In this document: piece after piece, positions 6,806 through 15,277 of the stretch
Numbering within the stretch: position 1 is the stretch's first letter
How the letters are laid out: each line of letters starts with the position of its first letter
Source of the DNA: Sphingorhabdus_B arenilitoris
GTDB taxonomy: Bacteria > Pseudomonadota > Alphaproteobacteria > Sphingomonadales > Sphingomonadaceae
Length of the DNA: 64,000 nt
Direction: 5' to 3'
Assembly: GCF_042651485.1 (NCBI RefSeq)
Contig: NZ_JBHSDH010000013.1
Coordinates: 496,001 to 560,000, forward strand
Notes under the pieces: generated by a model
Seen by the model: only the letters and a program-made list of their open reading frames with translations
What the model was told of the DNA's origin: nothing
Databases searched by the model: none
Position numbers and translations under genes: made by a program

Positions 6806-9724
6806 ATGAATGCAACTATCTGCACCGCCTTTGCCCTTTCCGCTATTTGCCTCGCACCATATCATCCGGCCTTCGCACAAAATGGGGCTGGATCAACGGA
6901 ACAGTTGGTCCAATCAGAAGGCACTATTACGGCGGAGTATATTTCCCAGCAATGGCAGGCGAGGGACCGTTTCGCGAACCCGAAGGCGGAATTGGAGTTT
7001 TGGAAAAGCCTTGAAACCCGGCTCGCTGCATCTGAGAAGAGCGAAACACAGGAAGCAGCTTGGATAGCGTTGCGGCTCGCAATCTCTCATTTTTACACGC
7101 AAGACTATTCGGTCGCAGCAGAAGATATATCGAATGCCAAACGCTTGGCTGAATCGAACGATATCGTGGCCCCTCGTTTTTGGGCCGAGCTATACAGCTA
7201 TGCTGTCATCATCGAAACAGATCGGCCCGATAAAAAAGCGGCGGAAAATTGGCTCAAGAAATTGGATCAATTCAAACAGGCTGAAAAATTCCAAGATCGC
7301 TATATTCTGCCCCTCGCCCTGAACGCGGAGGCCTATTGGCAGTTCAAACATGGCGATCGCAGTGAGGCCCTCAACGGCGCTTGCCAAGCTGCTGATGTCG
7401 CGAAAGCGCAGCTGGCTGTCTCTGATCCGCTGCGACACGCCAATGCGATTAATTGCGGTGTTTTCGCATTTTATCTCGACCGGCCTGAAGCTGCATCATT
7501 GTTAGAGGTTGCGGCGAATGATGCGATAGCCAATTTGCCATCGGGCCACAAACAGACAGGGCAGGCGATAAACGTCGCCGCGGCTGTCACCAGCCTATTC
7601 GGCCGATATCGTGAGGCGGAAAAACTGTTCCGCCGGCAAATGGACATCGAGCTTGAGAATTTTGGCACCGATAGCCCCAATGTTTATGATCCGGCATCAC
7701 AGCTCGCACAAATGCTCGCCTTGCAGGGCAAAATCGATGAGGCGATTGAAATGCAGCGGCAGGTCGTCGTTCTAGCTGACAATTTGAAAGGCGGCGGCGA
7801 CCTTACCCAGCGCGGCCATTCACGGGGCTATCTTGCGGCGATTATGGGGATTTCAGGCAAGCCTGAGAATGCGATTTCAATCGCGCGGGAAGGGCTATCT
7901 CTGCTGCGCCAAAAATTCCCCGATGGTCACCCGTCGGTCAGTACGGCGGAATTGGAACTGGGGTATCTGTTGGCGAATTATGGGGATGCTGACGAAGCGA
8001 TTCAGATTGCCGAGGCAGGTATTTCAAAGCTGACATCGCAGCTCGGAGAGGGTCATATCGACTTGTTCACGTCGCGTATCCGCTATGCCTACGTAATGGC
8101 GCAGAGCGGCCGTGCGCAGGAAGCGATGGATATTGGCTGGAAAACGGGGCAAGAAATGCTTCTACGTTTCTCCGAGGATAGCGTTCGGCGGAGTAACATC
8201 GCGTCACTATCCGCCGCGCTCACATCCAATTTTGGTGTTTTGGCCGAAATCGCCATGTTGGCTGGAGACAAGGCAAAACTTGCACAGGCCATACAAATTG
8301 GCAATGCGAGCGACCTTACCATCGCCAACCGCGAATTGGCTTTACGGCTGGCGGCGGAAGATCGCGGCCTCGGGGAATTGACCGATGTGATCCGTCAGCA
8401 GAAATCGAAAATTCAGCGCCTGAAGACAGAAATCGCGCGGCTGCTCACAAGTCCGGGCTATGACCCCAAACAAATAGAGGACTTGCGGCAACAATCTGTC
8501 TTGGCCGAAGATGAGAATGTGGCTGCGCAGCACAGGCTGGCGGCTGAATTTCCCGATTACGTCGCTTTGACCAATGTGACTGCGGCCGCCCTAACCGACA
8601 TACAGGCCAATCTCGATGCAAACAGCGCGGTTGTTTTTCCGACATTCCTTTATGGAAAAAGTGCGACCGTTCTGATCACGAAGGATGATGTCATTTGGCA
8701 AACGCAGCCGCAAGGACGCCCGCAGATGGAGAATGCTCTATTCGCAGTATCGGATTCGCTGGGGCAGGCGAAAAATGGTGGGGATTTTGATACGGATGCC
8801 GCGCACCGTTTGTTTGAAGCAATTTTTCCGTCGGAATTATACGCGAAGCTCGCGAGCAAAACCAATCTGCTATTTCCCGCAGGCGGTGTGTTAGCCGCGA
8901 TACCGCCATCTTTGTTGATTACGAAGCCCGCCAAGAAAGGCGAAAAAACCGCGTGGATTATTCGGGATAAATCCGTTTCCGTTTTCACTGATCTATCAAA
9001 AAAAGCTGCGGCCTCATCGGCGGCGGTTAATTTTGCTGGGTTGGGCGATCCCAAACTTGCACCCAGCAAGGTGCGGAATGTAGAGCTAGCGAGCCTATTT
9101 CGCGGCGGTAAAGTCGATGCTGACACTATTGCAGCCTTGCCAAGCTTACCCGGCGCGGGCGATGAATTGAAACAGGTTCGGTCTGCATTAAGTAGCAATA
9201 ACTCCATCCTTCTGACCGGGCAGGATTTTACTGAAACAGCGGTAAAGGCGTTTGATTTTACGCCTTATTCGGTAGTTTCCTTCGCAACACATGGGCTGAC
9301 CAGCGGGGAAATAGCTGGCCTGTCAGAACCGGCCTTGGTTGTGACGCCGCCATCCCACTCAGGGGTTGAAGGCGCATCAGATGGCCTGCTCACGGCCAGT
9401 GAGATCGCTTTATTGGACATACCAGCTGATTGGGTAATTCTCTCGGCTTGCAATAGCGGTTCCGGGAGCAACGGAGCGAGCCCTCAATATTCTGGCCTAG
9501 CGCGGGCATTTCGAACCGCCGGTGCCAAATCGCTTTTGCTAACCCATTGGCAGCTGCGCGACGATATTGCTGCGCAGTTGACGGTTAACACGGTGACCGC
9601 TGCGGCAAATGGAATTCCCAAAGCGGAAGCGCTCCGGCAGGCGCAGCTTGCCCTGATCGATAGCGGTAAAAGCGGAGCGGATAACCCGGCCCTTTGGGCT
9701 CCGTTTATTTTGATTGGTTATTGA
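6806..9724 (+). CDS. Secreted TPR-CHAT caspase-like peptidase
   Basis: 972 residues. A Sec signal peptide ends at about residue 25 (YHPAFAQ), so the protein is probably periplasmic. A long helical TPR-like array covers about 60-560, followed by a coiled region (VIRQQKSKIQRLKTEIARLL). The C-terminal third is a CHAT domain, a caspase-clan cysteine peptidase fold: catalytic His829 in FATHG and Cys882 in SACNSG, with the conserved tail GLARAFRTAGAKSLLLTHW. CHAT peptidases cleave partner proteins in signalling, immunity and conflict systems; most described ones are cytoplasmic, which makes the export signal notable. Fourth gene of the operon. Its last 20 bases overlap the 3' end of the opposing Sel1 gene. 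Confidence 0.88.
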   Translation: MNATICTAFALSAICLAPYHPAFAQNGAGSTEQLVQSEGTITAEYISQQWQARDRFANPKAELEFWKSLETRLAASEKSETQEAAWIALRLAISHFYTQDYSVAAEDISNAKRLAESNDIVAPRFWAELYSYAVIIETDRPDKKAAENWLKKLDQFKQAEKFQDRYILPLALNAEAYWQFKHGDRSEALNGACQAADVAKAQLAVSDPLRHANAINCGVFAFYLDRPEAASLLEVAANDAIANLPSGHKQTGQAINVAAAVTSLFGRYREAEKLFRRQMDIELENFGTDSPNVYDPASQLAQMLALQGKIDEAIEMQRQVVVLADNLKGGGDLTQRGHSRGYLAAIMGISGKPENAISIAREGLSLLRQKFPDGHPSVSTAELELGYLLANYGDADEAIQIAEAGISKLTSQLGEGHIDLFTSRIRYAYVMAQSGRAQEAMDIGWKTGQEMLLRFSEDSVRRSNIASLSAALTSNFGVLAEIAMLAGDKAKLAQAIQIGNASDLTIANRELALRLAAEDRGLGELTDVIRQQKSKIQRLKTEIARLLTSPGYDPKQIEDLRQQSVLAEDENVAAQHRLAAEFPDYVALTNVTAAALTDIQANLDANSAVVFPTFLYGKSATVLITKDDVIWQTQPQGRPQMENALFAVSDSLGQAKNGGDFDTDAAHRLFEAIFPSELYAKLASKTNLLFPAGGVLAAIPPSLLITKPAKKGEKTAWIIRDKSVSVFTDLSKKAAASSAAVNFAGLGDPKLAPSKVRNVELASLFRGGKVDADTIAALPSLPGAGDELKQVRSALSSNNSILLTGQDFTETAVKAFDFTPYSVVSFATHGLTSGEIAGLSEPALVVTPPSHSGVEGASDGLLTASEIALLDIPADWVILSACNSGSGSNGASPQYSGLARAFRTAGAKSLLLTHWQLRDDIAAQLTVNTVTAAANGIPKAEALRQAQLALIDSGKSGADNPALWAPFILIGY

Positions 9725-12158
9725 TCGCGCGGCAAGCGTCTGTTTCACCCAAACGGCAGGCTTTTTCGAAAAAAGGTTTCGCTTTTTGCTGATCAACCGG
9801 GATACCTTCACCATCGGCGTAAGCTGCTCCCATGTTGAAGCATCCGAGAGCGGAATTAAGCTCACAGGCCTTAGTGAAATAGCGCACCATCGCAGCAGGA
9901 TCTTTGGCGCCGCCTACGCCATCCGCCATGCCCATTCCTGAATTACTACAGCCTAGGCCGTTGCCTAATTCACAAGCGGTTTGATAATATTTCAGCGCGC
10001 CTGCGTCATCTTTGGCACTACCGATACCTTGGCGTAGCATATCGCCGTAAATATTGCATCCATCGGCATGTTTCATTTCGCAGGCTTTGTTATAAAAATT
10101 GCGAGCGGCAGAAATGTCTTTTTTTTGCCCAATAGCCTTAGACGCGAATACACCGAGGTTGAAGCAGGCAACTGGCAAATTTTGGTCACATGCCTTTGCG
10201 TAGTACAAACGCGCTGCGGTCAAATCAATTTCACCGCCGAGGCCATTTTGATGCAGTAGACCGGCGCTGTTACAACCATTGCTATTTCCCAATTCGCAGG
10301 CGCCGATAAAAGCCATACGAGCGGATGCATCATCCTTATCACCGCCAATGGCGTCGCGATAGGCAATGCCCAAATTGTCGCAACCTATCGCAAAATCAAG
10401 GTCACAGCTTTGACGGTAATAATCCCGGGCCAATTTTGCGTCTTGCTTTGTGCCATTGCCGCGTTCGGCCATAAATCCGGCGCTGTTGCAGGCTACCCCT
10501 TGCCCATTTTCGCAGCTCAGCTGGAACAAGGCCACTGCGCGAACAGGGTCGGCGCTGGGCCGAGCCGGATCGCTGAGCATCAAGCCTAAATTGAAACAAG
10601 CTTGATAAACGGCATCGTCGCAGGCTTTATTATAGGCCGTGAGAGCTGCGGCGGCATCTTGCGGACCGCCGCGTCCATTTTCCTGCATTACCGCCATATT
10701 GTTGCATGATTTACTATAACCAAGTTCGCATGCTTTGGTAAAAGCTTGCCGCGCGGCGGGCAGGTTGGCCTCGGTCCCAAGCCCGTTTTCCAATTGATAG
10801 CCGTAATTATGGCATCCTGCGGCGACGCCGTCTTGCTCACAGGCCAACCGATATTTATCAAACGCCAATTCCCGATCGTTATTTTGAAACGCAATATCTG
10901 CTTGTTGCAGATTATCCTGCGTTATTTCTTCGGCTTCACCAGCATTTATTTTCTCTCGGTTTTTTTGGGCCGCGCAGGCAATGTCATCGCCAAGCTTACA
11001 CCCTGCGGCAAGCGCCCGGTCCGAAGCCTCGCGGTCTTTTGGGCCGCCTTCGCCAGTTTCAGCCATCACGCTGTAGATAAAGCAAGAATTTGCGATGCCA
11101 GTGCTGCACATGTCGGCATAAAGCTGCCGCGCGGCTTTTTTGTCACTTGCGCCGCCCTTGCCGTCAAAAAGCATTTCAGCAAGCTTTCCGCAGGCTAGGT
11201 CGCTGCCACCGTCACAGGCTTGTTTGAATAATGTTCGCGCTGCTGCATAGTTGCGCGGTCCGGTCATGCCGTAAAAATAAAACGCACCGAGATTATAACA
11301 GCCGTTGGCCTCACCGCCATTACATGCTTTTTCCAGCAGCGGCCTCGCTGCCACCGGATCAGCCTTTACCCCTATGCCATTCATCAACATGACACCAATA
11401 TTATCGCATCCGAAGAATGAGCCTTTTTCGCAGGACCGGGCCAATAACTTTCGTGCTGTTGCGCTATCCTTCGCGCCGCCTTCGCCCACCATCAGCATGA
11501 AGCCGTAATTGGCGCAGCTATCGTTATTTCCAGCAGAGCAGGCTGTATCGAATAATGCACGCGCGGCGGGCAAATCTTGTTCGCCCCCTTTTGCAAATTT
11601 CAACATCACCGCGTAATTATTGCACGCCATCGCTACATTTCCGTCGCAGCCCTTGGCATAAAGTGTCCGCGCTTTTTGAAGGTCATATTGCTGTCCCATG
11701 GCCGGTGGGAGCCGTTCTTCATAAATGATCTGCGCAAGATTATGGCACGCGCCTGCGCTTCCCAAATCACATGCGCGGTCAAATAACTGCACCGCTGCCG
11801 GCATATCTTGCGGGCCGCCCTTACCATCTTCTTGCAGCGCAGCTATGAAGTTACAGCCTTCAGCTTCATTGAAATTACATGCTTTTTTGGCATAAATTCG
11901 GGCCGCTTGATAATCTGTGTCGCCGCCTTTGCCTTCATATAGCATTGCTGTATAGTCGAGACAGGCGCGGCTATCCTTATCCGCATCACAAGCAGAGCGC
12001 AGCAGTTCGCGCTCTTTTACATGGTCACCAGCTTTCGAAGCGGCAAGCGCAGCTTGATAGCGGGTTTGTTCTGTAGAAGCATTTTCCTTTGCCGCGAGAG
12101 GTGAGCCCGTGAGGGTCAACGCGGCGACAAAAAGTGTAAGGCAGCGCTTCAACATCAT
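9705..12158 (-). CDS. Secreted cysteine-rich Sel1-repeat protein (817 aa)
   Basis: Exported scaffold made of roughly twenty Sel1-like repeats with the pattern CNN.G.ML..G.G...D...AR..F..AC. Each repeat carries paired cysteines as in the Helicobacter Hcp family, where they form disulfides; this fits a periplasmic site. A signal peptide spans about residues 1-24 (LTLTGSPLAAKE). A repeat-free linker around residues 400-430 splits the array into two blocks, each opened by a similar non-cysteine helix pair, as if two 360-residue units like the neighbour had fused. The start overlaps the upstream gene's stop (ATGA), so the two Sel1 genes are coupled. Sel1 proteins usually bind other proteins; the partner here is unknown. 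Confidence 0.88.
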   Translation of the reverse strand: MMLKRCLTLFVAALTLTGSPLAAKENASTEQTRYQAALAASKAGDHVKERELLRSACDADKDSRACLDYTAMLYEGKGGDTDYQAARIYAKKACNFNEAEGCNFIAALQEDGKGGPQDMPAAVQLFDRACDLGSAGACHNLAQIIYEERLPPAMGQQYDLQKARTLYAKGCDGNVAMACNNYAVMLKFAKGGEQDLPAARALFDTACSAGNNDSCANYGFMLMVGEGGAKDSATARKLLARSCEKGSFFGCDNIGVMLMNGIGVKADPVAARPLLEKACNGGEANGCYNLGAFYFYGMTGPRNYAAARTLFKQACDGGSDLACGKLAEMLFDGKGGASDKKAARQLYADMCSTGIANSCFIYSVMAETGEGGPKDREASDRALAAGCKLGDDIACAAQKNREKINAGEAEEITQDNLQQADIAFQNNDRELAFDKYRLACEQDGVAAGCHNYGYQLENGLGTEANLPAARQAFTKACELGYSKSCNNMAVMQENGRGGPQDAAAALTAYNKACDDAVYQACFNLGLMLSDPARPSADPVRAVALFQLSCENGQGVACNSAGFMAERGNGTKQDAKLARDYYRQSCDLDFAIGCDNLGIAYRDAIGGDKDDASARMAFIGACELGNSNGCNSAGLLHQNGLGGEIDLTAARLYYAKACDQNLPVACFNLGVFASKAIGQKKDISAARNFYNKACEMKHADGCNIYGDMLRQGIGSAKDDAGALKYYQTACELGNGLGCSNSGMGMADGVGGAKDPAAMVRYFTKACELNSALGCFNMGAAYADGEGIPVDQQKAKPFFEKACRLGETDACRAINNQSK

Positions 12159-13237
12159 TTCGCCCCTATCGCCTTACAGCTGGCGGCATAGCCCAAATCG
12201 CAGCCCTTCCGAAAATATATATTGGCTTCCGCCCTCGACACCGCCACGCCCTCACCATTTTGATAAACCACGCCCATGCTATGGCAGCTTAGGCCGACAT
12301 TCGCAGCGCAGCCTTTTTGAAAATAGCCAAGGGCTTCCTGCTGATTTTTTGGGCCGCCATTCCCCATCGTGACCATTACGGCATAGCCATGGCACCCCAC
12401 CAATTCGCCCAAATCGCAGGATTTCTTATAGGTGCGTCGTGCGGCCGGTAAATCTTTTGCTCCGCCTTGGGCATCTTCCTGAAGCACGGCCAGATTGCGA
12501 CATGAACTGGATGAATTTAGGTTGCACCCTTTTTCATAATAGCTGCGCGCGCCGACCAAATCTATTGCACCGCCTTCGCCCGCCTGCAATAAATAGCCAT
12601 AATCTTTGCAAGTATCGCCTTTGCCAAGATCACAAGCTTTTTTGGTCAGACTACGCGCTGCAACCAGATCTTTTACCCCACCTTCGCCGGTATAATGTAG
12701 TTTGCCCAAATTGCTGCAGCCGAATGCGTCGTTGAAGTCACATGATCTTTTATACAGGCCGCGTGCCAACACCGCATCTTTTGTCCCTCCCCGCCCGTCT
12801 AAATATAGGGAAGCCAAATTATTGCAGCTTTGGCTGTAATTCATATCACACGATTTTTTAAATACTCCGCGCGCGGCAGCTTCATCCTTTGGACCGCCTT
12901 TACCCCTCTCATAAAAAATCCCTGTGTTAAAGCAGCCCTGCGCCTGATTTAGATCGCAGGATTTTTGTGACACGGCGCGCGCAGCCACGTCATCCTTTGC
13001 GCCCCCTTCACCATTTTCATACATTATACCTAGGTTAACGCACGCGCCGGCATTATTTTCGGCGGCACAAGCCTGATTAAATTTTTGCCGGGCCAGAACG
13101 AAATTTTTCGCGGCATAGGCGTCCATCGCTTGCTGAAAATTGGATTTTGTTGCGGTTTGTGCTTGCACAACATGCCCGTTTGATAGCGTCATCACCGCAA
13201 GAAACGCTGCGGCCATAATTCTGCGATAGTTTGCCAT
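12155..13237 (-). CDS. Secreted cysteine-rich Sel1-repeat protein (360 aa)
   Basis: Smaller paralogue of the downstream 817-residue protein: signal peptide (residues 1-26, ending HVVQAQT), one opening helix pair (AMDAYAAKNFVLARQKFNQA), then about eight to nine cysteine-paired Sel1 repeats (e.g. CNNLASLYLDGRGGTKD). ATG 13237 is supported by a near-perfect AGGAGG eight bases upstream; an upstream in-frame extension to 13294 lacks this. It is the fourth gene of a five-gene minus-strand operon. Probably a periplasmic protein-binding scaffold. Confidence 0.88.
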   Translation of the reverse strand: MANYRRIMAAAFLAVMTLSNGHVVQAQTATKSNFQQAMDAYAAKNFVLARQKFNQACAAENNAGACVNLGIMYENGEGGAKDDVAARAVSQKSCDLNQAQGCFNTGIFYERGKGGPKDEAAARGVFKKSCDMNYSQSCNNLASLYLDGRGGTKDAVLARGLYKRSCDFNDAFGCSNLGKLHYTGEGGVKDLVAARSLTKKACDLGKGDTCKDYGYLLQAGEGGAIDLVGARSYYEKGCNLNSSSSCRNLAVLQEDAQGGAKDLPAARRTYKKSCDLGELVGCHGYAVMVTMGNGGPKNQQEALGYFQKGCAANVGLSCHSMGVVYQNGEGVAVSRAEANIYFRKGCDLGYAASCKAIGAK

Positions 13238-13271
13238 ATTCTGCCTCCTCTTAAATCTCACAATTCCCGCT

Positions 13272-13691
13272 TCAGTCATGGTCGTGGCAGGCACTCGTAT
13301 ATGTTATCCGGCCATCCGTTTTGACATAATGGCGGTGGCCATTCAGGCACCATTCCTCCCCGCTTTCTGACATGGGCGGAGCGGGAGACTGATTTGACGT
13401 TTGTGCTTGCAAAGACGGTGCACCTGGGAAATTTGGGGGGCAGGGCTTCCCCTCCCGTGCCGCATCTTCATACGCAAATGCCCATCTAATTTGCTCGTCG
13501 GTCATTCCCTTACCAAAAACAGCGATTATCTGATCATATTTATTGGTGCAGCTCGGGTCATTGCCGGCAGGGACGCCCGTATTAGTCTGGCCTGCAGTAG
13601 TCTGATATGCTTGGGCCAATCCATTGCCGCAGACGGCAAAACCCAATAGAGTCAGCGCGACCAAGCGTTTAATGCCTTTGCGATTCCTCAT
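13272..13691 (-). CDS. Small secreted protein, unknown family
   Basis: 139 residues. Signal peptide about 1-27 (FAVCGNGLAQAYQ). The mature protein has four cysteines, a helical middle (MTDEQIRWAFAYEDAAREG) and a C-terminal part rich in His, Tyr and Asp (CLNGHRHYVKTDGRITYTSACHDHD). I do not recognise a family. It sits in the operon with the Sel1 proteins, 34 bases upstream of the next start, so it is likely a component of the same periplasmic process. Confidence 0.65.
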   Translation of the reverse strand: MRNRKGIKRLVALTLLGFAVCGNGLAQAYQTTAGQTNTGVPAGNDPSCTNKYDQIIAVFGKGMTDEQIRWAFAYEDAAREGKPCPPNFPGAPSLQAQTSNQSPAPPMSESGEEWCLNGHRHYVKTDGRITYTSACHDHD

Positions 13692-13702
13692 AAATTATCT
13701 CC

Positions 13703-14179
13703 CTATTTGCCGTTACAGGCACCTTGATATTTCATACGGATATTGGCGACGATCACCGCGCCGACGGTCTCCGCTCCGCCGGACATTACTTGCGTCCCAG
13801 AGATCGTCTTGCCGTCTTCGTATAAAGCCATATTAAGGCTGCCCGTCATGGGTAGCGACAGGTCACCGCAGGATATTTCGGCCCGCATCGAAACAGGTCC
13901 ATAGCTGGCATTAGATATCCGGCAGGCAGGTGCGAACAATTCAGGTAACAACCGCGCGTCGTCGGGCTTAATACAGATGGATCCGGTTTGCTTTGGCGCG
14001 TCTTGTGTGATGCGGCCGTTGCCGTCTTTCTGACTGCCATCTTTGTAACTCGCGCTGCCATCCTGGGTTATTTCAAACGACCATTGCCCTGGTTGAAAGG
14101 AAGGCGCTTGATCGGCGGCGAGCGCAGCCGATGCGGTTATGGCAAGAACAACGGGTGCAATTATCTGCGCTCTAATCAT
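13703..14179 (-). CDS. Exported DUF3617-like protein
   Basis: 158 residues with a signal peptide (about 1-21, ASAALAADQ). The opening PGQWSFEITQDG, the single cysteines in GSICIKPDDAR and ACRISN, and the closing IRMKYQGAC are the layout of DUF3617 periplasmic proteins, whose function is not known. Start and stop overlap the upstream gene by four bases (ATGA), so it is translationally coupled within the Sel1 operon. Confidence 0.65.
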   Translation of the reverse strand: MIRAQIIAPVVLAITASAALAADQAPSFQPGQWSFEITQDGSASYKDGSQKDGNGRITQDAPKQTGSICIKPDDARLLPELFAPACRISNASYGPVSMRAEISCGDLSLPMTGSLNMALYEDGKTISGTQVMSGGAETVGAVIVANIRMKYQGACNGK

Positions 14180-15006
14180 TGGCCATCTCCTGCTGTAGAT
14201 ACTTCATCACTATCGGCAGGAAAGCGGCGGGTTTCGCCCACGGGTTTGGTTTCGTCAAAACCAATGCGGCTAACGGAGAGGCTGTAATCTTTCAGCTCAA
14301 AATCGACATAGACTTTACCACCAGTGACGCAGCATCCGGGGTCATCGTCACGGCGAACCTGCGCCCAAGCAACCAATTCCCGCATGTTAAACACGATCTG
14401 CGAGTCCATCGTAAAACCTTTAGGCAGTAACTTGTCGACATCGGTCATTATGTCGTAAGCGCTGCTCCAGTTCCAGCTATCGCCAGTGCTGTAGAGAAAT
14501 ATATCAGCAGACCCCAAACCGCGGTTTCGGCCCGGTATTTGGATCAGCATATTTTCATAAGCCATATTGGCGGCAAACGGCGCGTCAAAATATCCGTCAA
14601 CTTGGTAGGATGACAGCAACGCGGGCAGGGGACCACCCGTTTCCGCCATTATCATCATTTCAGCGCGCGGACCGTCGGTAGGGTTTAACTCAATCTGTTG
14701 CCATTGCAGGCTGCGTTTGGGCTGGCGCATGGCGATATTGCCGCTAGCCATGACCCTACAATTAGCCCTCGTTTGGTACAGACAATGGGTTGAGATTTGT
14801 GCGAGATTGTCAGGCTCCAGCTTCACCGCGCGTTCGACATCATCCCGCTCACATCCGCTTTCATAACCGCCATCAGGACATACAAATGTATAATTATCGT
14901 CAAACATTTCGGGCTCTTCGGGCTCGCCGCTGACCGGTTGTGCCCAGCATCCCTGTGAGAGCAAGGCGCTGAACAACGCGAATGCAATGATAGTTGCCGT
15001 TTTCAT
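14176..15006 (-). CDS. Secreted protein, first gene of the Sel1 operon
   Basis: 276 residues, unrecognised. Signal peptide about 1-22 (ALLSQGCWAQP). Six or more cysteines in the mature protein (VCPDGGYESGCERDD, HCLYQTRANC, PGCCVTGG) point to disulfides in the periplasm. The C-terminal half is beta-rich (KVYVDFELKDYSLSVSRIGF). ATG 15006 follows a GGGGGG stretch; an upstream in-frame start at 15036 lacks a ribosome site. It leads a five-gene operon ending in two Sel1 proteins, transcribed divergently from the TIR gene, with a conserved dyad between them. Confidence 0.65.
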   Translation of the reverse strand: MKTATIIAFALFSALLSQGCWAQPVSGEPEEPEMFDDNYTFVCPDGGYESGCERDDVERAVKLEPDNLAQISTHCLYQTRANCRVMASGNIAMRQPKRSLQWQQIELNPTDGPRAEMMIMAETGGPLPALLSSYQVDGYFDAPFAANMAYENMLIQIPGRNRGLGSADIFLYSTGDSWNWSSAYDIMTDVDKLLPKGFTMDSQIVFNMRELVAWAQVRRDDDPGCCVTGGKVYVDFELKDYSLSVSRIGFDETKPVGETRRFPADSDEVSTAGDGQ

Positions 15007-15135
15007 CAATAACCCCCCAAATGTATACGCGCACAAAAACTCGCAATGTTAAGGCAGCGGTTAGGCTTTACGATACGTGCGAAAATGAAATAGCGCAGGG
15101 CGCGGCGTAACCCCAAAGACAATGACTGACATCAT

Positions 15136-15154
15136 GATGACAAATGCTGTTAGT
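15136..15154. promoter_or_regulatory. Dyad operator candidate, site 2 (Sel1/TIR divergent promoter)
   Basis: GATGACAAATGCTGTTAGT. Read on the minus strand it matches site 1 (3884-3902) at 15 of 19 bases, with one exact half-site (TTTGTCATC). A 10-bp palindrome CATCATGATG (15131-15140) overlaps its edge. It lies midway between the divergent Sel1 operon and TIR gene, so one factor could control both. Confidence 0.45.
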
Positions 15155-15189
15155 ATTGCGCTTTGCCGCTCTTGCGCGAAATTTTGAAG

Positions 15190-15201
15190 TTACAATTGTA
15201 A
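15190..15201. promoter_or_regulatory. Palindrome TTACAATTGTAA upstream of the TIR gene
   Basis: A perfect 12-bp palindrome 77 bases before the TIR start codon, in an AT-rich stretch. It is a candidate operator or part of the promoter. It is unrelated in sequence to the GATGACA dyad 40 bases away. Confidence 0.35.
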
Positions 15202-15277
15202 AATTAGACAGTTTGTGGGAAACAAGGCTGTGCTATTGTCGCAATATCGGACGGATTAGCAATCGGGGGCATGGTGC

